Position numbers and translations under genes: made by a program
Shown here: positions 41,954 to 51,514 of the stretch, in pieces
Position numbering within the stretch: position 1 is the stretch's first letter
Layout of the letters: each line of letters opens with the position of its first letter
The notes under the pieces: model-generated
What the model was told of the DNA's origin: nothing
What the model saw: the letters and a program-made list of their open reading frames with translations, nothing else
The model's database searches: none
From: JBBSBL01 sp046330255
GTDB lineage: Bacteria; Actinomycetota; Thermoleophilia; Solirubrobacterales; Solirubrobacteraceae
Reading direction: 5' to 3'
Assembly: GCA_046330255.1 (NCBI GenBank)
Contig: JAXLTC010000003.1
Location: forward strand, 62,001-126,000
DNA length: 64,000 nucleotides

Positions 41954-42276
41954 GGCGTCCCCTTCCAGCGGGCCGGGGCGGAGCCCGCGGCCTGCTCGGC
42001 TGAAGTTGTCCCGTAGCGGCGGACGAGCCGCGAGCGCGGGCCTGCGGGCGGTCTGGCCGCCGACGCTCAGCCCGGGCGCGACCGGGGAGCCGTGATGCTC
42101 GGCGGCCTCCGCCGCCAGGTCCCGAGGATGTGGCTGATGGCCGTCAAGCCTGGGTCGTGTTCGATCGGAAAGATGCGGATTTGCTGGAGTTTTCTTCGCG
42201 CCCTCGCGGGCTCGTCGTTCGCTGGCGGCATCGTATCCGCGCGCCGCCGGACGCGCAATCGTCCGGGTCGGCGGCC
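41954..42276 (-). other. Leader region of rny with a low-GC patch and competing small ORFs
   Basis: This 323-bp gap between recX and rny holds no convincing gene. Positions about 42130-42210 are clearly less GC-rich than the surroundings. Two overlapping small ORFs cross the patch: a minus-strand ORF (42067-42231, 54 codons, contains KLQQIRIFPIEHDPGL) and a plus-strand one (from 42130, contains AWVVFDRKDADLLEF). Neither has the high GC3 of real genes here. It may be a relic or an RNA leader. Confidence 0.4.
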
Positions 42277-42765
42277 TCAGTCACGCAGGTGCTCACGCAC
42301 CGCGTCGGCCGCCAGCTCAGGGTCGTAGCCCTTGCGGACCAGCACGCCGTAGGCGCGCTCGCGCTCCCGCCGGGCATCTCCGGGCGGTGACGGAAAGCGG
42401 CGCTCGAGCACCGCGAGCGCCGCCGCCAGCTCACCGTCGCGCCCGCCCGCCGGCGCCGCGACCGACTCCGCCAGCTCGCGCTCGATCCCGCGCTCGCGCA
42501 GCCGCCGCGCGATCCGCTCGGCGCCCCAGCCGTCGAGCGCGCGGCGGTCCTCGGCGAACCGCGCGGCGAATCCGTCGTCGTCGAGCGCGCCGAGCGCCTC
42601 CAGCCGGGCGAGCGCCTCCGCGAGCGCCGGCTCGCGGACCTCGCTCCGCTCCAGACGGGCCCTGACCTCCGCGACGGTGCGGTCGCGGGGTCCGAGGTAG
42701 CGCAGCGCGAGGTCCAGCGCGTGCTCGACCCGCGCCTCCCGGGCCGGGCCCTGGGCTGCGCTCAG
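42277..42765 (-). CDS. recX: RecX regulator of RecA, probable CTG start
   Basis: A 162-aa RecX made of helical repeats: EHALDLALRYLGPRDRTVAEVRARL, LEALGALDDDGFAARFAEDRR, GAERIARRLRERGI, AYGVLVRKGYDPELAADAVRE. It binds RecA filaments and limits their activity. No ATG, GTG or TTG lies between the recA stop region and the conserved domain. A CTG at 42765 overlaps the recA stop (CTGA) and has GAGGAG 8 nt upstream, exactly the layout seen at vapC. Confidence 0.9.
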   Translation of the reverse strand: MSAAQGPAREARVEHALDLALRYLGPRDRTVAEVRARLERSEVREPALAEALARLEALGALDDDGFAARFAEDRRALDGWGAERIARRLRERGIERELAESVAAPAGGRDGELAAALAVLERRFPSPPGDARRERERAYGVLVRKGYDPELAADAVREHLRD

Positions 42766-43853
42766 GCGGCCTGCTCCTCGGGGACCGCGGCGACCGGCGG
42801 GGCCTCGCCGCCCCCGTCGCGCTCGATCGGCTTCACGAGCGAGCCGTCCAGATCGAGCGCCTCGTAGACCCGGGAGCGGATCTCGGCCGCCATCTCCGGA
42901 TGCTCGTCGAGGAACGCCTTCGCGTTCCCGCGGCCCTGGCCGAGACGCTCGTCGCCGAACGAGAAGAACGAGCCCGACTTGGTGACCACGTCGTGCTCGA
43001 TGCCGAGGTCCAGCAGGCAGCCGGACGTCGAGATCCCCCTGCCGAACTCGATGTCGAACTCCGCCTGGCGGAACGGCGGCGCGACCTTGTTCTTGACCAC
43101 CTTCACCCGCACGCGGTTCCCGACCGCCTCGGTGCCCTCCTTGAGGGTCTCGATACGGCGGATGTCGAGCCGCTGCGACGAGTAGAACTTCAGCGCGCGG
43201 CCGCCCGGCTGGGTCTCCGGCGACCCGAACATGACGCCGACCTTCTCGCGGATCTGGTTCACGAACACGCACAGGGTCTGCGTGCGGTTCAGGTTGGCGG
43301 TCAGCTTGCGCATGGCCTGGGACATCATCCGCGCCTGGACGCCGACCGTCTGGTCGCCCATCTGCCCCTCGAGCTCGGCGCGCGGCGTGAGCGCCGCGAC
43401 CGAGTCGACCGCCACGACGTCGACCGCTCCCGAGCGGACGAGCATGTCGGCGACCTCGAGCGCCTGCTCGCCGTAGTCGGGCTGGGAGACCAGCAGCTCG
43501 TCGATGTCCACCCCGATGCGCTGCGCGTAGAGCGGGTCCATCGCGTGCTCGGCGTCGATGAACGCGCACACCCCGCCGAGCTTCTGGGCCTCGGCCAGCA
43601 CGTGGTAGACGAGCGTCGTCTTGCCGGAGGACTCCGGCCCGAAGATCTCCACGACGCGCCCGCGCGGCACGCCTCCGATGCCGAGCGCCAGATCGAGGGA
43701 GAGCGCGCCGGTGGGGATCGCGTCGACCTTCACCTGGGCGCCCTCGTCCCCCATCCGCATCACGGTGCCCTTGCCGAACTGGCGCTCGATCTGCGTGAGG
43801 GCTCCCTGCAGGGCCGCCTCACGGGCCTTCGCGGCCTTCTCGTCCTGGCTCAT
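42762..43853 (-). CDS. recA: Recombinase RecA
   Basis: A 363-aa recombinase that pairs homologous DNA and triggers LexA cleavage. Walker A is GPESSGKT (72-79), with FIDAEHAMDP, VDSVAALTPRAEL, the DNA-binding loops (QMGDQTVGVQARMMSQ; GSPETQPGG) and an acidic C-terminus. ATG 43853 has GAAGGAG 9 nt upstream, so the mRNA has a leader with CTATCTT or CCTAGAT as possible -10 boxes. I see no actinobacterial SOS box (TCGAAC...GTTCGA) in the 80 bp before it. recX follows with a 4-nt overlap. Confidence 0.97.
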   Translation of the reverse strand: MSQDEKAAKAREAALQGALTQIERQFGKGTVMRMGDEGAQVKVDAIPTGALSLDLALGIGGVPRGRVVEIFGPESSGKTTLVYHVLAEAQKLGGVCAFIDAEHAMDPLYAQRIGVDIDELLVSQPDYGEQALEVADMLVRSGAVDVVAVDSVAALTPRAELEGQMGDQTVGVQARMMSQAMRKLTANLNRTQTLCVFVNQIREKVGVMFGSPETQPGGRALKFYSSQRLDIRRIETLKEGTEAVGNRVRVKVVKNKVAPPFRQAEFDIEFGRGISTSGCLLDLGIEHDVVTKSGSFFSFGDERLGQGRGNAKAFLDEHPEMAAEIRSRVYEALDLDGSLVKPIERDGGGEAPPVAAVPEEQAA

Positions 43854-43933
43854 CTCGGTGCTCCTTCGATCATCTAGGACGGGCCAAGATAGGCCGCCCG
43901 GCGGACGGAACGGCACGCTAGGACGGGCGCCGG

Positions 43934-44554
43934 TCACGGCACAACGCGCCGCGGTGACGAAAGGCTCGCGGGAGGGCGCGGTCCGTCCTGCCGGCCGGCT
44001 GCGAGCGCCACGCGCGCCAGCGCCTCGTAGCGGGCGGGGCCGGCCCCGATGTGCGAGCGGTAGAGCGCCAGCCACTCGCAGGCGAACGCGCCCGCCGGCG
44101 GCGGCGGGTCCTCCGCGCGCGTGCGGCGCGGGCGCTCCCCGCGCCGCACGCGGGCGACCGTGACGTGGGGTCGCAGCGGCCGGCGCTCCGGGCGCTGCCG
44201 GCCACCGGCCGCCAGCGCCTCCACGACGCGGCCGTGCAGTGCCGCCAGGGCGCCGTCGCGGTCGCTCATCGCAGCGGCGAGCACGCGCGGGCGGCGCGCC
44301 GGCAGCCACTCCGCGGCGCCGGGCGCGAGGCGCGGCGCCGGGCCCGCGCAGCCCGCCAGCGCCGCGCCGATCGGCGCGATCGCCTCCACGGGCCGCGAGC
44401 CGAGGAAGCACAGCGTCAGGTGCAGCGACCCGGCGGGCAGGGCGCGCAGCGCGGAATCGGCCGCGGCGCGCTCCTCACCCCAGGCCGCGAGCGCCGCGCG
44501 GACGCCGGCCGGCAGCTCCAGCGCGACGAACAGCCGCGCGGTGGCCGCGCTCAC
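43934..44554 (-). CDS. thpR: RNA 2',3'-cyclic phosphodiesterase (2H family)
   Basis: A 206-aa 2H phosphoesterase. Both HxT motifs are present: LHLTLCFLG (His45) and PHVTVARV (His130). The N-terminus RLFVALELPAGVRAALAAW is typical of ThpR/LigT. It probably opens 2',3'-cyclic phosphates in RNA. The C-terminal 60 residues are Arg/Pro-rich. The GTG start overlaps the cinA stop by 4 nt (GTGA), and it lies upstream of recA in the classic cinA-thpR-recA order. Confidence 0.92.
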   Translation of the reverse strand: MSAATARLFVALELPAGVRAALAAWGEERAAADSALRALPAGSLHLTLCFLGSRPVEAIAPIGAALAGCAGPAPRLAPGAAEWLPARRPRVLAAAMSDRDGALAALHGRVVEALAAGGRQRPERRPLRPHVTVARVRRGERPRRTRAEDPPPPAGAFACEWLALYRSHIGAGPARYEALARVALAAGRQDGPRPPASLSSPRRVVP

Positions 44555-45870
44555 GCTGCGGCGCCGGCGGCCCCGTCGCGGTCGCGCTCGCCGAGCGCCA
44601 GGCGCCGCAGGACGTGCATCGCCACGGTGACCGCACGGTCGCGGACGTCCGCGCGCCCGCCGGGCAGATGCACGCGCCGGGTCAAGCCGGCGCCGTCCGG
44701 GCCCGCCGCGGAGATCCACACCAGGCCGACGGGCTTCTCGTCGCTTCCGCCGCCGGGGCCGGCGATGCCGGTCACCCCCACTCCCGCGTCGGCGCCGAGG
44801 CGCGCGCGGGCCCCGTCGGCCAGGGCCCGCGCCACCTCCGCCGAGACCGCGCCGTGCTCGCGCACGAGGCGCTCCTCGACGCCCGCCAGCGACGTCTTGG
44901 CCGCGTCCGCGTAGGCGACCGCGCCGCCGAGCACGTACGCGGAGGAGCCCGGGCGGTCGGTCAGCCGCGCCGCCAGCAGGCCGCCGGTGCACGACTCCGC
45001 CGTCGCGATCGTCCAGCCGCGCTCGGTCAGCAGGGCAGCGACCTGCTCGTCGATCGTCGAGCCGTCGCGTGAGAAGAGCGTGTCGGCGTGGCGGCGCGCG
45101 ACGCCCTGCTCGAAGGCCGCGTAGTCGTCCTCGGCGCCGGGCTCGAAGCGCGTCGCGATCTCGATCTCGGCGCGGCGCAGGCAGGTCGTGATCTCGAGCC
45201 GGGAGAGGTCCGCCCCGCCGGCCTCGAGCTCCCGGAGGGTGAGCGCGATCTCGGACTCGGGGATCCCGAACAGACGCATGATCCGCAGCCGCACCGGGCG
45301 CGCCTCCCCGACCGACTCGCGGAACGGCCCGGTCGCGACCGCCGCGGCCCACATCGGCTGCAGCTCCCGCGGAGGGCCGGGCAGCACCACCACGAGCGGC
45401 CCGTCGCGCCCGCCGGCCGGAGGCACGACGACGCCGGGGGCGGTCCCGACCGGCTCCAGGACGACCGCGCCCTCCGGGATGATCGCCTGCTTGCGGTTCC
45501 CGGCCGCGATCGCCTCGGGGTCGAGGTGCGGGTAGCGCTCGGCGAGCGGCCTCAGGATCTCGGCGATCCGCCCCTCGAGCGCCTCGTCGAGGACCATCTC
45601 GCGTCCCTGGAAGCGGGCGACGACCTCGGTCGTCAGGTCGTCCGCGGTCGGTCCCAGGCCGCCGCTGGTGACCACCACCTCGACCCGCTCGCGCGCCATC
45701 AGCTCGAGCGCGGCGATCATGTCCGCCGGCCGGTCTCCGACCACGACGATGTGCGCGAGGTCGATTCCCAGCTCGCCCATCCGCTCCGAGAGCCACGGGC
45801 CGTTACGGTCGGCGATGATCCCGGTCAGGACCTCGGTCCCGGTGACGACGATGCCCCCGCGGGGGCTCAT
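44551..45870 (-). CDS. cinA: CinA-family protein (NMN amidohydrolase / ADP-ribose pyrophosphatase type)
   Basis: A 439-aa two-domain protein. The N-terminal MoaB/MoeA-like domain (GTEVLTGIIADRNGPWLSERM, VVVTSGGLGPTADDLTTEVVA, LPGPPREL) acts in ADP-ribose or nucleotide repair. The C-terminal PncC-type domain (TIATAESCTGGLLAARLTD, GVTGIAGPGGGSDEKPVG) deamidates NMN and recycles pyridine nucleotide; the catalytic Ser and Lys context is intact. ATG 45870 overlaps the rodZ-like stop by 4 nt (ATGA). Confidence 0.94.
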   Translation of the reverse strand: MSPRGGIVVTGTEVLTGIIADRNGPWLSERMGELGIDLAHIVVVGDRPADMIAALELMARERVEVVVTSGGLGPTADDLTTEVVARFQGREMVLDEALEGRIAEILRPLAERYPHLDPEAIAAGNRKQAIIPEGAVVLEPVGTAPGVVVPPAGGRDGPLVVVLPGPPRELQPMWAAAVATGPFRESVGEARPVRLRIMRLFGIPESEIALTLRELEAGGADLSRLEITTCLRRAEIEIATRFEPGAEDDYAAFEQGVARRHADTLFSRDGSTIDEQVAALLTERGWTIATAESCTGGLLAARLTDRPGSSAYVLGGAVAYADAAKTSLAGVEERLVREHGAVSAEVARALADGARARLGADAGVGVTGIAGPGGGSDEKPVGLVWISAAGPDGAGLTRRVHLPGGRADVRDRAVTVAMHVLRRLALGERDRDGAAGAAA

Positions 45871-46628
45871 GCGCAGCCGGCCGCGTCGCCGGCGGGCAGC
45901 CGCTTCGCCCCCGCCGGTGAGAGCGCGAAGTTGATCCCCGTCGAGGACGCCGGGACCGCGACCTGCCGGCCGTTGACGACAAGGCGCAGCTGCGCGTTGC
46001 CGAGCGTGAGCCGGAAGCTGCGCGCGCGGTAGGTGGGCGTGGGGCTCGCGGCGGTCAGCGTCGCGCCGTTCAGCGGCTTGCGCCCGCGATCGTCCACGAG
46101 GCACACGTAGACGGTGCCGCTCGGTTCGATCTTCACGCTGGTCCTGGTGGCCGCGGGCCGCGGCGGGGGCTTGGGCCGGGCCTCGCGCTTGGTCGGCGTG
46201 GCGGTCGTGCCGGCGGGCGCCGGCGAGTTGTCGCCGCCACCGCCGGTGCTGCCGAGCAGGTACAGCGCCGCGATCAGCGCCAGGATCACGACGACCAGCA
46301 CGACGCGGGGCGAGACGACCTGACCGAGCGAGCGCTCGCGCGGCTGGCGGCGACCGGCCGGCGCGCCGATCGGCGGGAGGTCCAACTCATCGGAACGGTC
46401 CTGGCGCCCCTTGTACTCCTCGACGAGAAGCCGGGCGTCGAGCCCCAGGTACTCGGCGTAGGTGCGCAGGAACGCCGAGACGAATGTGGGGCCCGGCAGC
46501 AGGTCCCACTCCTCGTTCTCGAGCGCGCGCAGGTACTTCGCGCGGATCTTGGTCGCGGACTCGACCTCGGTGATATCGATCCGCGCGCGCATGCGCGCCT
46601 CTCGCAGGGTCGACCCGATCTCGGCCAT
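45867..46628 (-). CDS. rodZ: RodZ-like HTH membrane protein
   Basis: A 253-aa protein with an N-terminal HTH_25 domain (LREARMRARIDITEVESATKIRAKYLRALENEEWDLLPG), one transmembrane segment (about 108-126) and a periplasmic C-terminal DUF4115 domain after a Thr/Pro linker. In rods RodZ links MreB to the wall machinery; in many actinobacteria this protein is found next to cinA and ftsK without mreB. TAGCCT lies 10 nt before the ATG. Confidence 0.9.
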   Translation of the reverse strand: MAEIGSTLREARMRARIDITEVESATKIRAKYLRALENEEWDLLPGPTFVSAFLRTYAEYLGLDARLLVEEYKGRQDRSDELDLPPIGAPAGRRQPRERSLGQVVSPRVVLVVVILALIAALYLLGSTGGGGDNSPAPAGTTATPTKREARPKPPPRPAATRTSVKIEPSGTVYVCLVDDRGRKPLNGATLTAASPTPTYRARSFRLTLGNAQLRLVVNGRQVAVPASSTGINFALSPAGAKRLPAGDAAGCA

Positions 46629-46697
46629 CTGCGCCGACAGGCTATCTGGCGGCGGGCGCCGGATCCGGGACGCCCCGCGGCCCTGGCCGGCGGCGGC

Positions 46698-49220
46698 TCA
46701 GTCGCCGGGCTCGGCGCTGTGCACGGGCTCGGGCGCGCCGTCGCCGCGACCGTCGCGCAGCGCGCCGAGGACGCGCGGCAGGTCCGCCTCGGTGACCAGC
46801 ACCTGGCGCGGCTTGGAGCCCTCGTAGCCGGAGATGATGCCGCGCCGCTCGAGCATGTCGATCAGACGCCCGGCGCGCGTGTAGCCGAGCCGCAGCCGCC
46901 GCTGGAGCATGCTCGTGGAGGCGGTGCCCATCTGCGCGACGAGCGCGATCGCGTCCTCGAGCAGCGGGTCCTCGTCGGGGTCGAAGCCGTCGTCGTCGCC
47001 GCCCTCCGCGCCCTCGTCCTCGACCTCCTCGAGCAGGTCCTCGCGGAATTCCGGCTCGCCCTGCTTGCGCCAGGCCCCGGTGACGGCGGCGATCTGGTCC
47101 TCGTCCACGTAGGCGCCCTGGATGCGCTGCAGCTTCGACGAGCCGACTGGGGAGAACAGCAGGTCGCCCTGGCCGAGCAGCGACTCGGCGCCGTTCTGGT
47201 CGAGGATCACCCGGGAGTCTGTCTGCGAGGAGACTGCGAACGCGATCCGCGACGGGACGTTCGCCTTGATCATCCCGGTGATGACGTCGACGCGCGGGCT
47301 CTGCGTGGCGAGCACGAGGTGGATGCCGACCGCGCGCGCCTTCTGCGCGAGGCGGATCACCGAGTCCTCGACGTCGGCGGGAGCGACCATCATCAGGTCG
47401 GCCAGCTCGTCGATCACGCACAGCACGTACGGCAGCGGCGCCTCCTCGCGCGACTCCCGCGCCCGGTTGAGCTCCTGGAGCGAGCGGGTCCGCGCCATCG
47501 ACATCAGCGCGTAGCGGTCCTCCATCTCCTTGACGAGGTTGGCGAGCGCGTTGGCCGCGCGGCGCGGGCTCGTGATGACGGGCGTGAGGAGGTGCGGGAT
47601 CTGCTCGTAGTGGTTGAGCTCCACCTGCTTGGGGTCGACCAGCACGAGGCGGACCTCGCGCGGCGTGGCGCGCAGCAGGATCGAGGTCAGCATCGCGTTG
47701 ATCGCCCCGGACTTCCCGGCGCCCGTGGTGCCAGCGACCAGCAGATGGGGCATCTTCGCCAGGTCTGCGCCGATCGCGCGCCCGGCGACGTCCTTGCCGA
47801 GCCAGACGGTGAGCGGCGACCAGTCCTGCGGCGGATCCTGGAAGACGTCCCCGAGGTGCACGACCCGGCGGCGCGCGTTGGGCACCTCGACGCCGACGGC
47901 CTGCTTGCCGGGGATCGGCGCGAGGATGCGGATGTCGGTGGCCGCCAGCGCGTAGGCGAGGTCGTCCTTGAGCTGGGCGACCTTCGCGACCTTCGTCCCG
48001 GGCGCGAGGCGCAGCTCGTAGCGCGTGATGTGGGGCCCGGCGACGGTTCCGACCACCTTCGCCTCGACGCCGAAGTGGCCGAGCGCCTCCACCAGCGCGG
48101 TCGCGGTCTGCTCCTGCCCGCGGGTGTCCGGCTTGGCGGCCTCGGCGGTCGAGCGGCGCAGGATCCGGGCGGCGGGCAGCCGCCAGGGGTAGTCGGGATC
48201 GGCGGCGGCGGCGCGCTGCTGCCGGGTGGTCGGGTCGCGCCGCGCGACGGCGCCCTCCTCCTCGTCCTCGCCGCCGGCCCGCTCGTCCGCCTCCTGCCCG
48301 GGCTCGCCGGAGCCGGCGCCGGCGTCCGGCCCGGCGGGGTCGACCGCAAGCGTCTCGTCCGCATCCGCGGGATCCGGGTCGCCTGCGTCCTCGCCGTCGG
48401 CCCCGTAGAGGTCCGGGTAGCGCGAGGCGCCGTCCAGCGACGGAGCCTCGACGTGGGTGGCCCGCACGACGAGCTCCTGGGTGTCGGGCTCCGGCGGCAG
48501 CATCGGCTCGGCCGGGAGCACTCGCTGCGCCGGCCCGGGCGAGCCGGGGTCGCCAGCCACGGTGCGGGCCGGCTCGCCGGTGCCGTCCCGCAGCCGGCGC
48601 CCGGCGCCGGCGGCGCCGGCGCGGGTCGCGCGCACCAGGCCCGCGACCGTCGCGCCCGAGAGCAGGATCAGCCCGGCGAGGAACAGGAATACGGCGAGGA
48701 TGTGGGCGCCCACGGCCGAGACCAGGTGCGACGCGCTCCACCAGATGCCCGCGCCGAGCGCGCCGGAGCGCGCCTCGAACGCGGCCCGGTGCCAGGTCTC
48801 CCCCGCGGGCGCGGCGCCGGGGCCGAGGCCGAGCGTCCCTGCGGCCAGCGCGAGCAGGAGCGCGATCGCCAGGCACACCGCGCCGGCGCGCAGCGGCCGC
48901 GGCGCGGGGATCGCCTCGCGCGCGACCGTCGCCGCCCCGCCGGCGACGAGCAGTACGGGCACCGCGTACGCGAGCACCCCTACCGTCCAGCGCAGCCCGT
49001 CGCGCATTCCCGCCCCCACGCTGCCTCCCGACCAGTCGAGGTAGAGGACGCACGCGAGGAACAGGCCGAGCGCGACGAGACCGAGGCCGATCAGGTCGAC
49101 GTGGTGGGGCTCGAGCGAGATCTCGGGCAGGCGGGGTCGCGGCGGCGGCGCTGGGCGCCGGCCCGCCTGCCCGCGCCTGCGCGGCGCGGAGCGCTTGGCG
49201 GTCCTGCTGCGGCTGGGCAT
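46698..49220 (-). CDS. ftsK: DNA translocase FtsK/SpoIIIE
   Basis: An 840-aa septal DNA pump. Residues about 38-195 contain four or five transmembrane segments, then an acidic, Pro/Gly-rich linker (about 205-335), then the motor: alpha domain with GPHITRYELRLAPG, Walker A GTTGAGKS (497-504), Walker B LVLVDPKQVEL, and LATQSPRVDVITGMIKANVPSRIAF. The C-terminal gamma winged helix (about 755-820, TASTSMLQRRLRLGYTRAGRLIDMLE) should read KOPS-type sites. It is divergent from the response-regulator gene. Confidence 0.96.
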   Translation of the reverse strand: MPSRSRTAKRSAPRRRGQAGRRPAPPPRPRLPEISLEPHHVDLIGLGLVALGLFLACVLYLDWSGGSVGAGMRDGLRWTVGVLAYAVPVLLVAGGAATVAREAIPAPRPLRAGAVCLAIALLLALAAGTLGLGPGAAPAGETWHRAAFEARSGALGAGIWWSASHLVSAVGAHILAVFLFLAGLILLSGATVAGLVRATRAGAAGAGRRLRDGTGEPARTVAGDPGSPGPAQRVLPAEPMLPPEPDTQELVVRATHVEAPSLDGASRYPDLYGADGEDAGDPDPADADETLAVDPAGPDAGAGSGEPGQEADERAGGEDEEEGAVARRDPTTRQQRAAAADPDYPWRLPAARILRRSTAEAAKPDTRGQEQTATALVEALGHFGVEAKVVGTVAGPHITRYELRLAPGTKVAKVAQLKDDLAYALAATDIRILAPIPGKQAVGVEVPNARRRVVHLGDVFQDPPQDWSPLTVWLGKDVAGRAIGADLAKMPHLLVAGTTGAGKSGAINAMLTSILLRATPREVRLVLVDPKQVELNHYEQIPHLLTPVITSPRRAANALANLVKEMEDRYALMSMARTRSLQELNRARESREEAPLPYVLCVIDELADLMMVAPADVEDSVIRLAQKARAVGIHLVLATQSPRVDVITGMIKANVPSRIAFAVSSQTDSRVILDQNGAESLLGQGDLLFSPVGSSKLQRIQGAYVDEDQIAAVTGAWRKQGEPEFREDLLEEVEDEGAEGGDDDGFDPDEDPLLEDAIALVAQMGTASTSMLQRRLRLGYTRAGRLIDMLERRGIISGYEGSKPRQVLVTEADLPRVLGALRDGRGDGAPEPVHSAEPGD

Positions 49221-49352
49221 CTGCTCCGGGCCTCTTCGACGCGCGCACGGCCGCCCCTTCCGCCCACGCGCGCCGAGCCTGGCCGCCCCGATCGGCTAAG
49301 GCCGCGATAAACCCTGCGGCCGCGGGCCGCGCCGCCCCCTACCATCGTGGGG

Positions 49353-50042
<690 letters not shown>

Positions 50043-51514
50043 GTCGCTCCCGGTCCGCTGGCGGCTCGCCGGCGGATCGGCCGTGCTGACCCTGGTGATC
50101 CTCTGCGCGTTCGCGGTGATGGTCGGGGTGCTGACGTCCCGCCAGATCCGCTCCGACTTCGATCGCGACACCGCCAACGCGGCCGACACGCTCGCCAAGG
50201 GCGCGCTCGTGAAGGCCGACCCGGCGCACGGCCGCTACTCGTATGTGGGCAGCGCCGACCTCGAGGACTTCGCCGCCGCGCAGAACGCGGACGTGCGCAT
50301 CCTGGACTTCTCGGGCAACCCGATCGCAGAGACCAACGACCAGCTCGACTTCCCGATCAGCCTCCCGCGCTCGGCCGACGCGTCCGGCTACAGGGTCGAG
50401 AGCCGCGAGATCAGGGTGCTTCCCGGGCTCGGCAGGGCGATCCTCCAGTACGCGCGCCCGCTCTCCGACCTCCAGCACACGCTCGCCCGCGTGCGTCTTC
50501 TTCTTGGCGCAGGGGTGCTCGGCGGCGCGCTGTTCGCGCTGCTGGCGGGCCTCACCCTTGCGCGGCGGGCGATGGCGCCGATCGCCGAGCTCACGGCGAC
50601 CGCGCGCGAGATCCGGCGCACGCGCGATCCCAGCCTGCGCGTGCCCGAGCCGGAGGCCGACGACGAGGTCGCAGAGCTCGCGCGCACGCTCGACGGGATG
50701 CTCTCCGCGCTGGAGGACGCCCAGGCCGAGACCGAGCACGCGCTCGGGCGCCAGCGCGAGTTCGTGGCCGACGCATCGCACGAGCTGCGCACGCCGCTGA
50801 CCAGCCTGCTGGCGAACCTGGAGCTGCTTCACGAGGAGCTCGAGGGCGAGCCGCGGGAGACCGTCGCCGCGGCGCTGCGCTCCTCCCGGCGGATGAAGCG
50901 CCTGGTCGCCGATCTGCTGATGCTCGCGCGAGCCGACACCGGCCAGCACAGCGCGCGGCGGCCGGTCGACCTCGGTGGGATCCTCGTCGAGGCGGCATCG
51001 GAGGTGGAGCCGCTCGCTCAGGCCGCCGGCCACAGGCTCAGCGTCGCCGCCGCGCCGGTGACCGTCGACGGCTCCCGCGACGACCTCGTACGCGCGGCGC
51101 TCAACCTGCTCGAGAACGCGGTCAGCCACACTCCGGCCGGGACGCGGATCGACGCGGCGGTCGCGCGCGAGGGCGAGGACGCGGTGCTGAGCGTCAGCGA
51201 CGCCGGTCCGGGCGTGCCGGATGAGCTCGAGCAGCGGATCTTCGAGCGCTTCGTGCGCGGGGCGGGCGACGGCGGCGGCGGGACCGGTCTCGGCCTCGCG
51301 ATCGTCCAGGCGGTGGCCCAGGGCCACGGCGGGTCGGTGTCCCTCGAGCGCCCCGAGGGCGGCGGCGCGCGCTTCATCGTGCGGCTCCCGGCCGTCCCGG
51401 CCGCGACTCTCGCCGCCGACCCGGCTTCCGCGCAGGCGGGCTGACGCCCGGCGTGAGCCGCGCGTTGCCGCCGGCGCTGATCGTCCCCGATCAGCCGCGC
51501 TCCGGCGGGCCGTC

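Noticed and set aside
43854..43933. LexA (SOS) box before recA
   Set aside because: I looked for the actinobacterial TCGAAC...GTTCGA palindrome and found no acceptable match, only isolated TCGATC-like pieces.
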